Source: Psilocybe azurescens
Lineage: Eukaryota; Basidiomycota; Agaricomycetes; Agaricales; Agrocybaceae
Reading direction: 5' to 3'
NCBI GenBank assembly: GCA_023853785.1
Contig: JAJIRX010000986.1
Span: 1 to 21,187, forward strand
DNA length: 21,187 nucleotides
The translations under genes and the position numbers were made by a program. The notes beneath the pieces were generated by a model. It worked only from the letters and a program-made list of their open reading frames with translations. It was not told the origin of the DNA and did not search any database. Position 1 is the first letter of the stretch; the number at the start of each line of letters is the position of its first letter. Of this stretch, positions 10,375-18,360 are shown one piece after another.

Positions 10375-13300
10375 CTGAAACAAACAATGAGATAGACAGA
10401 TTAGGAAGACAGAATAAGTATTTACTAACCTGCAAAAGCATTGAGGGATGGCCTCTATAACAATGATATTTAATGAATAACAGAGTTTTAGAAATGCAAG
10501 TCCAGGACCCAAATAGAATCTTACAGGAAATTGATTACAAATATGTTGTTTGATTTGTTCAGTCTATAAAATACAAATAATATCAAAAAAAAAGAACAAC
10601 AATCAGCATGTAATAAGGAATAAAGTTAACACAGCTTACTAACTAAATAGAGTGTGATATTGATATATTATTAATTCAAATCAGCACAAGTAGTATACAC
10701 AACTTACATTCTGAAAAAATATAATGAAAAGAATATTAATAACTGCAGTAAATAACAAACAGTGCACTAAACTTACATGCTGAATAAAAATTAATGCAAA
10801 AAATGTGAGCAATTGCAACCAATCACAAAAAGTGCACACAACTTACAGCCTAAATGAAAAATGAATACAGAAAATGTCAACAATTGCAATCAATCACAAA
10901 AGTGCACACAATTTACATCCTGAATACAAATTAGTGCAGAAACTCTCAGTAATTGCAATCAATCACAAATAGTGCACACAACTTACAAACTGAATAAAAA
11001 TTGGTGCAAAAATATCAGCAATTGCAATTAATCACAAACAGTACACACAATTTACATTCTGAATGAAAATTGATGCAGAAACTCTCAGCAACTGCAATCA
11101 ATTACAAACAGTGTACACAACTTACCTCCTGAATAAAAATTGATATAAAAATATTAGTAATTGCAATCAATCACAAATAGTGTACACAACTTACAGCCTG
11201 AATAAAAATGGATGCAGAAAATATCAGCAATTACAATCAATCACAAACAGTGCACACAACTTACTCCCTGAATAAAAATTGATGCAGAAAATATCAGCAA
11301 TTGCAATCAATCATGAATAGTGCACACAACTTACAACCTGAATGAAAATGGATGCAGAAAATATCAGCAATTGCAATCAATCACAAATAGTGTATACAAC
11401 TTACATACTGAATACAAATTGATGCAGAAACTCTCAGCAATTGCAATTAATCACAAACAGTGCACACAACTTACTTGCTGAATGAAAATTGATGCAGAAA
11501 ATATCAGCAATTGTAATCAATCACAAACAGTGCACACAACTTACAAGCTGAATGAAAATTGATGCAGAAAATATCAGCAATTGCAATCAATTACAAACAG
11601 TACACAACTTACATCCTGAATGAAAATTGATACAGAAAATATCAGCAATTGCAATCAATCACAAATAGTGCATACAACTTACATCCTGAATACAAATTGA
11701 TACAGAAAATATCAGCAATTGCAATCAGTCACAAACAGTGTACACAACTTACTCCCTGAATGAAAATTAATGCAGAAACTCTCAGCAATTGCAATCAATC
11801 ACAAACAGTGTACACAACTTACAAACTGAATGAAAATAGATGAAGAAAATATCAGCAATTGCAATCAATCACAAAAGTGCACACAACTTACATCCTGAAT
11901 GAAAAATGAATGCAGAAAATATCAGCAATTGCAATCAATCACAAATAGTGCACACAACTTACATTCTGAATGAATATTGATGCAGAAACTCTCAGCAACT
12001 GCAATCAATCACAAACAGTGCACACAACTTACATTCTGAATGAATATTGATGCAGAAACTCTCAGCAACTGCAATCAATCACAAACAGTGCACACAACTT
12101 ACACGCTAAATAAAAATTAATGTAGAAAATATCAGCAATTGCAATCAATCACAAATAGTGTACACAACTTACATACTGAATACAAATTGATGCAGAAAAT
12201 ATCAACAATTGCAATTAATTACAAATAGTGCACACAACTTACTTGCTGAATAAAATTGATGCAGAAAATATCAGCAATTGCAATCAATCACAAATAGTGC
12301 ACACAACTTACAACCTGAATGAAAATTGATGCAGAAAATATCAGCAATTGCAATTAATCACAAACAGTGCACAACTTACAGCCTGAATGAAAATTGATAC
12401 AGAAAATATCAGCAATTGCAGTCAATCATGAATAGTACACAACTTACAGCCTGAATGAAAATCAATGCAAAAATATCAGCAATTGAAATTAATCGCAAAC
12501 AGTGCATACAACTTACAGGCTGAATAAAAATTGATATAGAAAATGTCAGTAATTGCAATCAATCACAAACAGTGCACACAGCTTACATTCTGAATTAGAA
12601 TTGAAGTTCAAAATATTAGCAGTTGCAATTGAGCATGCAATCATTTTTCTACTAGTTGGATTCATACATTATAATCCTTATAACATGCTGTTAGCACATT
12701 ATTCATAGTTCTAAATATTGTACTCACATGCTATCTTTATGACATTATTACAATTCAAGTCAAGTAAATATTTGCTACTTACAGTCTAATTTAATGTCAG
12801 TTACTGTATTTTATGACATTGTGGCATGTTCACATACATAAAAGTTATGTGGAAACCAACTGATGACCTCAAATATCAAATGATCCTTTATATATGAATT
12901 AACCACTTAAATCATCTAACACACCTTAACCAACATACCATATTCATTATATTTGTTATATTTGAATTCCCAATGCTAAAAGAATATAATAAGCAACATT
13001 AAAATATAACAAACTAATAACATACTTCTTTATTGCATATTCAATGCATATCTTTAAATTATTCTGCTGAACAGTAACAAACAGCATTTTCAGAGCAAGG
13101 TTATCTATTGATGCTGTTTTTTTGATCAACTCTTCAATTTGTTTTTGGTGATCACTTTCATTTTTATCAAGTGCTATTCATAATATTAAGTCTCTAAATT
13201 GATTTGGCAAATTATAAATGACTTACCCTCAAGCCGAACATAACTTTGTGGGGAAATTTATAGCTTCTAAGTGGCTGCTCAAACTTCTGCTGCAAAGTGT

Positions 13301-14137
13301 CCAAAGCATGCTTGGTATTCTGCTCTGGGGTATTGTTTCTGTTCCAAACCTGGCTGATAAGATCATCAAATTTCATGAAGATTGCCACAACTGGCACTGG
13401 TTTCATGTAAGTTTTCATCATTGAAATGTTTGTGCCAAGCTTACCATTCCATTTGCGGTTTTCATTAAAAATTTAACTTCCAAGTCCAATAAGGGGCGTG
13501 ATACATCTGGATCAAAGCAAAACCTACACCCATTGTGATCTGAGGTGCTTCAAATAAAATAAAAACAATAAACACATACCATATGATATGAATTTGATCA
13601 TTTACTTCATTGGCCTTTGAACCCTCTTCAATGAAATCCATTACAGCCTTCAGTTCCTCCCTCGCCCCCTGCCTCAAAACCCGCCGAGTCATGGAAGATG
13701 AACTTCGGGTTACTCTTAAATGTGAATGCTCGACGGACGTCATGAGTTCCACGCTTCAATACCAAAAGTCAGTCGTTTGATCTGTGGGAATGCAGAAATT
13801 ATGGAGTAGTACCCTCGAAGTCGGTTCAAGCTATTGACAAATAATAAGTGTCTGATATCTTGCGTAGGGCTGGATAGCTCACAAGATTTTTACCCTCATC
13901 GTAGATGGATGGCTCTTCAGTCGTGTTACATACCCGCTTTAACAGGGTTGTTTTGCCAGCGTTCGCCCTCCCGATAACAAGAATGCGGAAACGGGTGTAT
14001 TTGGCTCGAAGTTTCGCGGCCTCTTTCCTTGATACTGTCCCAGTACTCGGCGATCCAAGTCCCAGGGATTTCTTCAGTCGATTGCCCAACGCTTTGACTT
14101 TCGACTCTTTAGCAGGATTTTGACGATTAGCGGACAT
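10063..14137 (-). CDS. P-loop GTPase-like gene with single-codon microexon array
   Basis: An intron-rich gene on the minus strand, about 4.1 kb and roughly 40 introns. The N-terminal half is a TRAFAC-like G domain: GRANAGKT P-loop, FIFHDSAGFE (DxxG) and AIFMKFD (family TKxD position). I recognise it as a lineage-expanded Agaricomycete family of P-loop proteins of unknown role; this is recall, not a search. After the G domain come seven-plus ordinary exons, then 31 single-codon exons and one 9-nt exon, then exons coding for a hydrophobic segment and a helical tail ending at TGA 10063-10065. The start at 14137 (MSANRQNPAK) is preferred over an upstream in-frame Met because the family starts near there. 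A 1-nt insertion in exon 2 and two junctions that do not close in frame mean that this copy, as given, is not translatable end to end. It is a pseudogene or has assembly indels. Function is unknown. Confidence 0.7.
10430..10563 (-). other. GTPase exon after the array
   Basis: Enters in phase 0 at TTTTATAG|ACT and is open over 134 nt: TEQIKQHICNQFPVRFY, then LGPGLAFLKL and SLNIIVIEAIPQ, a hydrophobic stretch, up to TGCAG|GTTAGT. Open phase-0 continuation after 31 codon-sized exons is the main support that the triplets are codons. A possible extra intron starts at CCT|GTAAGATTC and ends ATTGTTATAG (70 nt). If it is used, the downstream frame becomes RPSLNAF and AILITVESSFG instead. Confidence 0.6.
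10640..10919 (-). other. array microexons 25-28 and downstream microexon TTA
   Basis: In transcript order: 10917-10919 GAT (Asp, donor GTAAAT); 10847-10849 GCT (Ala, acceptor TTTAG); 10777-10779 CAT (His); 10708-10710 AAT (Asn). A further 3-nt exon, TTA (Leu) at 10640-10642, sits between CTATTTAG and GTAAGC in a diverged 65-nt intron that no longer resembles the array but keeps GCTGAT. Its donor opens a 76-nt intron ending TTTTATAG. Confidence 0.75.
10987..11337 (-). other. array microexons 19-24
   Basis: In transcript order: 11335-11337 GTT (Val); 11265-11267 GGA (Gly); 11195-11197 GCT (Ala); 11126-11128 GAG (Glu); 11056-11058 AAT (Asn, donor GTAAAT); 10987-10989 TTT (Phe). All are in phase 0 between GT...AG introns of 66-67 nt. 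Confidence 0.8.
11405..11755 (-). other. array microexons 13-18
   Basis: In transcript order: 11753-11755 GGA (Gly); 11683-11685 GAT (Asp); 11613-11615 GAT (Asp); 11545-11547 CTT (Leu); 11475-11477 CAA (Gln); 11405-11407 TAT (Tyr). The CAA-TAT pair repeats the pair in microexons 6-7 and shares rare intron variants with it. Confidence 0.8.
11823..12175 (-). other. array microexons 7-12
   Basis: In transcript order: 12173-12175 TAT (Tyr); 12103-12105 CGT (Arg); 12033-12035 AAT (Asn); 11963-11965 AAT (Asn); 11892-11894 GAT (Asp); 11823-11825 TTT (Phe). The two AAT units are identical over the full 70-bp period, a very recent duplication. The CGT unit uses a TTTAG acceptor. Confidence 0.8.
12243..12589 (-). 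other. array microexons 1-6
   Basis: In transcript order: 12587-12589 AAT (Asn); 12517-12519 CCT (Pro); 12448-12450 GCT (Ala); 12380-12382 GCT (Ala); 12312-12314 GTT (Val); 12243-12245 CAA (Gln). Each lies between a TTCAG acceptor and a GTAAG donor, phase 0. The first donor is GTAAGC. Confidence 0.8.
12668..12785 (-). other. upstream non-repeat microexons: ACT, CAT, GATTATAAT
   Basis: Three tiny phase-0 exons precede the tandem array in introns not part of the homogeneous repeat. ACT (Thr) at 12783-12785 lies between ATTAAATTAG and GTAAGTAGC, with branch CTGAC. CAT (His) at 12728-12730 lies between AAAGATAG and GTGAGTAC. GATTATAAT (Asp-Tyr-Asn) at 12668-12676 lies between GTTATAAG (branch GCTAAC) and GTATGAATC. 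The introns are 52, 52 and 51 nt. The next intron (78 nt, 12667-12590) has a 3' half resembling the array intron. Confidence 0.65.
12838..12975 (-). other. GTPase exons 6 (12939-12975) and 7 (12838-12867)
   Basis: Exon 6 (37 nt) follows CTTTTAG and completes the codon left by exon 5, reading NIGNSNITNIMNM, and ends in phase 0 at ATG|GTATGT. Exon 7 is 30 nt, in phase 0: VISWFPHNFY, between TTTGAG and TAT|GTATGT. From here every exon up to 10563 has a length divisible by three and starts in phase 0. Exon 7 introduces the microexon series. Confidence 0.65.
13026..13173 (-). other. GTPase exon 5
   Basis: After acceptor ATGAATAG the exon reads LDKNESDHQKQIEELIKK, then ASIDNLALKMLFVTVQQNN and ICIEYAIKK, a conserved stretch after the G domain in this family. 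Donor AAGAA|GTATGT leaves two bases. The entry phase does not match exon 4 (one base short), but the exit phase matches everything downstream. Confidence 0.8.
13227..13396 (-). other. GTPase exon 4: G4 region
   Basis: Reads VPVVAIFMKFDDLISQVW, then NTKHALDTLQQKFEQPL and SYKFPHKVMFGLR before the strong donor AGG|GTAAGT. The G4 position, usually T/N-K-x-D, reads MKFD here, so the first residue is unusual while Lys and Asp are kept. The exon is open over 56 codons. Its junctions to exons 3 and 5 each miss one base in phase. Confidence 0.8.
13445..13523 (-). other. GTPase exon 3
   Basis: Acceptor GGTGTAG and donor ATG|GTAAGC enclose 79 nt. Joined to the TG left by exon 2, it reads W-FCFDPDVSRPLLDLEVKF-LMKTANGM, the usual stretch between G3 and G4 in this family. 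It ends in phase 0, while exon 4 needs one leftover base, so the junction is 1 nt short. Confidence 0.75.
13580..13753 (-). other. GTPase exon 2: DxxG motif, then 1-nt insertion
   Basis: The acceptor TTGAAG (branch CTGAC) opens in phase 0 with RGTHDVRRAFTF, then SNPKFIFHDSAGFEAGGE, containing the G3 motif DSAG. Directly after GGCGAG an extra G (GAGGGAGGAAC) shifts the frame. The expected continuation EELKAVMDFIEEGSKANEV and DQIHIIW is intact in the next frame up to the donor ATATG|GTATGT. Read literally, the exon reaches a TGA 12 codons later. No splice site can bypass the extra base. Confidence 0.8.
13883..14137 (-). other. GTPase exon 1: P-loop
   Basis: 85 codons from ATG to AATCTT|GTGAGC, phase 0. 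A basic, Ser/Lys-rich N-terminus (residues 1-45, with KALGNRLKKSLGLG) is followed by FRILVIGRANAGKTTLLKRV. The Walker A/G1 motif GRANAGKT is at residues 56-63. CNTTEEPSIYDEGKN is the conserved switch-like stretch of this family. There is no signal peptide. The frame is uninterrupted. Confidence 0.85.
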
Positions 14138-16188
14138 CTCGATGACGAGTGTAGCAAAACAACAGTCCGGTTGGGAAGCGCAGAGGGGCGATGTCGTCGG
14201 TCGACATCTCATCCCACGGACTGCTGATCAGCCGCAGACCAGTGGGTGCAGAGAGCACTATTAATGGATGGCCGGGACTCGGGAAGGAAGCTGCATCTCA
14301 TGATCAGTTGAGCGGCTTGGGACGTGACAATGCCTCCCTTTCCAAATTTACAGCGAACGTTTCATGTCTCTCCATACATGGTTCTATATAAAGTCGAAGT
14401 CTGATTTCGACGGAGCCATGGATTCTCTTACTCGGCAAGGAAAGCAGAAGGCAGCGGTCGGTCACTACCCCACCAGCTCAAGCTGATCACGACCTCTGAG
14501 GTCAAAATGAACATCAGATACCTGCCATCCCTCAACAATTTTCTTCTCCTGTGGACATGATCGATTTCTAACACGAAGAGAGATCTATTCTCATCGTCTC
14601 TGTGTCATGTTCAATACACAGCCCTGATCGTCATCATCCAATTGAGGATAATTCACGACTACCAGGGTAGTTTGATCATAGTGAGTACCGTGCTGGACTT
14701 TGCACACGTACCCATTTTATATCACAAAAATTAACTAGAGGTATACTGTAGGGTATAGATACGCTACAAATGAATGCAACAGTTCTCTGTCCACAGTAAC
14801 ACCCGGAAGATTGCACGTATATGATTACCGTAGCTAGCATTGAGAACGTAGTTAAATGGTCACGGTTTATACCTAACCAATATAATAGGAGTGCAGAGAA
14901 GGAGGTTCTCTTAGTATCGAGTATCGAGTATAAATAGACGAGGATGATCATAGAGTCACGGAAGGTGGTGGAGTACATAGGCGATCCCAAAACCTGTAGG
15001 TAGGCTATGAACGGGTCTCGTAGCTGGAACAAATACTGGATTAGAAATACATAGTAGCCTCCTCCGGTTTGAAGCTATGGGGCAGTGTTCACGATATGGA
15101 AGCAATGTGAGAGTAGGAGCCTCAAATCCATATTTAGATATTGAAACAACGCACAAGGTTTCGTAGATGAGAGGGCAGATGCGATATGAATGAAACAGTA
15201 TAGGCTCCATGAAGGTCATGAGTCGGCGGCAAAAAGAAGCGGGGAGCCATCGATACAGGAAAGGAATGAAGGAACGACGGGTCCTCAACGATTCTCCTCT
15301 AGACGTGTTGCTACACCCCAAGTGCCTTTGTGGCACCATTCCTGTCGATGTCTTGAGAATCTACTGGGTCGACGATCTACATATCACCCAGCGTCGACGA
15401 TGATCTCATAAGTGGGAAGACAAAGAGCGTGAGGGAGCTTGGACGTAGCGACGACTACGCGACTGTAGAGGATGCAGCAGCAACGACGGCAATGCAGCTG
15501 TAGAAGATACAGCAGTGGTAGTGTGGATGGTTGGTTAAGACAAGGAGGCTAACGCGTCGGTCGATGGGGAGACTCGCAGAACACGCTGAGTCTGGGAAGG
15601 AGGTTCAAAAACAAACGATGGGTACGTCTCACAGTCCTGAGGGGCACTATAACATATCTTTCGCCCCGAATCATCACTGTACTCTCCAAACATAGACCAG
15701 ATTCCACAGGCAGTGAATGAACGGAACAGTCGATGTTGATATGGTCCGCCATCCGATAGTTTGATTACAATTCGAACAGCTTCACTGCGGGCGTGAGCTG
15801 TTGGAGACCAGCGTACATCAGTTTCCGATGTTTAGGCAGCAAAGTTTCAATCGAACAGGTGAGGAACGAGGGCTTACCATCGTGAGAGCCGGAGTGAATA
15901 TTTCGTCTAATGGACATTCAAAGATATGTCGCTTTTTAATTAAATCACATCACCTACTTGAAACGCACCTGCAGTGTGTGTCTGAAGCCGCGATACTAAG
16001 CGAAAGGACGGTACGTTTGATAAGGCTATGTATGGCGCCCGGGCCGTAGCAGTACCATCCGAATGAGTTTATGCTTATGTGCGAGGCGGATGAGATCGTA
16101 TAAGACAAGTGGAGGTGGAAGAGATCATGACGAAGCAGTTATGACCAGAGCAAGGACTTTCACGTTACCCGAGGACGAAATTGATATT
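14138..16188. other. no recognisable gene; 5' flank of GTPase-like gene
   Basis: More GC-rich than the left half of the window. Several open frames of 60-127 residues exist on both strands (longest 14956-15339, minus), but none shows a motif or splice structure that I recognise. The first ~250 bases should hold the promoter of the minus-strand GTPase-like gene. TATATAAA at about 14387 on the plus strand could serve a plus-strand transcript, with an ATG at 14418 that opens only 23 codons. Confidence 0.4.
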
Positions 16189-16195
16189 AACATTA
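16189..16195. repeat. target-site duplication, left copy
   Basis: AACATTA immediately left of the palindrome. It is repeated exactly at 18361-18367 on the other side. Confidence 0.8.
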
Positions 16196-17213
16196 CACCT
16201 AATATTCCCACTGTTCGGAGCTACTTAGCTGGCAGGATCCGATACTCACGTGCCGCCTATTTAGCCTGCTTTTTGCTGATTTCTCTTGCTCGCCAAGAAT
16301 GTCTGTCAATATCTCTCTGACTTGTGCAGAGGTTCTCGGTGTGTTATCCCCGAGGATACCGACCACTGTCCCCGCCCGCTTACCGACATGCCGGACATGG
16401 TGCCACGATGCCATCATACCAGAAATGGTATGTCGGCTGTTGATGGCAACTTTGGGCACTGTTCCGCTGCCTTGTGCTCGCTGTTGGACACAGTGAGCAT
16501 GAATATTCCGGTGTCCCCTTTCAATTTTTTCTTGCTTTTTGGTATTCCCATACTTTCCTATGTGTATATCAAGTAATAAATGTGTTTATTGTGCTCTGGC
16601 ACCCTATTTAGGCATAGAAAGGAGGTGTTCCTCCTGGAGTAATTCCGAGTACTCCTAGCCTTGCTCATGGCACATATACAGAAATATGTTATCTAGAATT
16701 AATCTAATGAAATTTATGAACTGATTTAAAGAGACATTTTGGCCATAGAGATAGCAGAACATGTCTAGATAGAGAATAGACCTGGAGGATGGTAGGTATT
16801 CCTATGAGGCTGCTTGCTAGCTATGGCTAGAGCTATCAAGTATTTGATCTTTCCCTGACAGTATTTATTCATTTAAAAGTTAAAAATGCGACCGCTTCAA
16901 CAGGAATACAATGATTTGAAGCTGGCTGGATAGTGCTTATCATGGGGTCATAAACACAGTAATGGAGGTAAAATAAAATGCAGAGAATGCTTTCATTTCA
17001 CTTAATAGGATATAATATGTCACAATATAGCTATTGAATGGCTAGAAACGAGTATCTAATGCGTCTAAATAGTGAGAAGAACTAGGTATTCAAAAATCGC
17101 GTATTTCTCACTTAGCTCCACTAATATCGGTCATAAAATTGAGATAAATGTGTAGATATGTAGCCTTTAACAATAGAAATAAGATACAAAAACCCGAAAG
17201 GGATTCATGCAAG
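16196..17213 (+). repeat. palindrome left arm
   Basis: 1018 bp, reverse complement of 17350-18360. The differences I found are seven extra bases here: one T near 16270, one T near 16528, two bases near 16650, one A near 16876 and two bases (TC) near 17107. The ends near the centre are ...GGATTCATGCAAG. Confidence 0.85.
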
Positions 17214-17349
17214 TGATAAAAGATATAGCGAAAAATGTCCCAAAATCATCGAAATTGATGGAAGCTTACTGACTTCTATTTAAGTGTATATCATTGACAT
17301 CATCAATGTGTCCTTTTATTAACGCTATTTTCTCAATATCTCCTCACCG
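17214..17349. other. palindrome centre (loop)
   Basis: 136-bp AT-rich spacer between the arms. Its outer edges still show weak inverted similarity (AAGATATAGCGAAAA against the complement of TTTTCTCAATATCTCC), so the original palindrome may have reached further in and decayed. Confidence 0.7.
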
Positions 17350-18360
17350 CTTGCATGAATCCCTTTCGGGTTTTTGTATCTTATTTCTATTGTTAAAGGC
17401 TACATATCTACACATTTATCTCAATTTTATGACCGATATTAGTGGAGCTAAGTGAAATACGCGATTTTTGAATACCTAGTTCTTCTCACTATTTAGACGC
17501 ATTAGATACTCGTTTCTAGCCATTCAATAGCTATATTGTGACATATTATATCCTATTAAGTGAAATGAAAGCATTCTCTGCATTTTATTTTACCTCCATT
17601 ACTGTGTTTATGACCCCATGATAAGCACTATCCAGCCAGCTTCAAATCATTGTATTCCTGTTGAAGCGGTCGCATTTTTAACTTTAAATGAATAAATACT
17701 GTCAGGGAAAGATCAAATACTTGATAGCTCTAGCCATAGCTAGCAAGCAGCCTCATAGGAATACCTACCATCCTCCAGGTCTATTCTCTATCTAGACATG
17801 TTCTGCTATCTCTATGGCCAAAATGTCTCTTTAAATCAGTTCATAAATTTCATTAGATTAATTCTAGATAACATATTTCTGTATATGTGCCATGAGCAAG
17901 GCTAGAGTACTGGAATTACTCCAGGAGGAACACCTCCTTTCTATGCCTAAATAGGGTGCCAGAGCACAATAAACACATTTATTACTTGATATACACATAG
18001 GAAAGTATGGGAATACCAAAAAGCAAGAAAAATTGAAAGGGGACACCGGAATATTCATGCTCACTGTGTCCAACAGCGAGCACAAGGCAGCGGAACAGTG
18101 CCCAAAGTTGCCATCAACAGCCGACATACCATTTCTGGTATGATGGCATCGTGGCACCATGTCCGGCATGTCGGTAAGCGGGCGGGGACAGTGGTCGGTA
18201 TCCTCGGGGATAACACACCGAGAACCTCTGCACAAGTCAGAGAGATATTGACAGACATTCTTGGCGAGCAAGAGAAATCAGCAAAAGCAGGCTAAATAGG
18301 CGGCACGTGAGTATCGGATCCTGCCAGCTAAGTAGCTCCGAACAGTGGGAATATTAGGTG
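17350..18360 (-). repeat. palindrome right arm
   Basis: 1011 bp, reverse complement of the left arm. A 135-residue minus-strand open frame (18271-17864) has a near copy in the left arm (16286-16576, plus) that is interrupted differently because of the indels. This argues against a conserved protein. Confidence 0.85.

Larger units (their letters stand above)
10643..12667 (-). repeat. tandem array of ~70-bp intron-plus-codon cassettes
   Basis: 28 tandem units at 68-71 bp spacing (most exactly 70). On the minus strand each is an intron of 65-68 nt and a 3-nt exon. The intron starts GTAAGTTGTGTGCACTG, has GATTGCAATTGCTGAT (with the palindrome GCAATTGC and branch-like CTGAT about 26 nt before the end) and ends TTTTCATTCAG. 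Two donors are GTAAAT and one is GTAAGC; a few acceptors are TTTAG, and all keep GT...AG. Intron lengths vary by single bases, whereas the exon is always exactly 3 nt. Those three bases are the most variable positions of the unit: 13 different triplets, no stop. Confidence 0.9.
16196..18360. mobile_element. 2.17-kb palindromic (foldback-like) element
   Basis: Two inverted arms of 1018 bp (16196-17213) and 1011 bp (17350-18360) around a 136-bp centre. The ends are CACCTAATATTCCCAC and its complement. A 7-bp direct repeat AACATTA flanks it exactly, showing that it was inserted as a unit. No transposase is recognisable. The open frames inside (for example the identical frames at 16299-16496 and 18061-18258) exist twice because of the symmetry and match no family that I know. 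It would be a non-autonomous element with very long terminal inverted repeats. P, Mutator, hAT or Merlin-type enzymes make 7-9 bp duplications, but the superfamily cannot be decided. Confidence 0.8.

Noticed and set aside
10430..10513. Separate small gene starting at a GPGLAFLKL frame
   Set aside because: It is the in-frame part of the exon that follows the microexon array, not an independent gene.
10700..12620. CRISPR-like array (regular repeats with variable parts)
   Set aside because: The variable part is only 3 nt, the context is a spliced eukaryotic gene, and each repeat carries a complete set of splice signals.
10700..12620. Plain non-coding satellite or VNTR
   Set aside because: Cannot be excluded without RNA, but it does not explain the invariant GT and AG around exactly 3 variable bases, single-base length changes only in the intron part, and open phase-0 exons on both sides.
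14956..15339. 127-residue minus-strand open frame
   Set aside because: Overlaps other open frames on both strands, lacks recognisable motifs and shows no fungal splice structure.
16286..18271. Paired open frames inside the palindrome (up to 135 residues)
   Set aside because: They are mirror copies created by the inverted arms, interrupted differently by small indels, with frames open on both strands and no known family.
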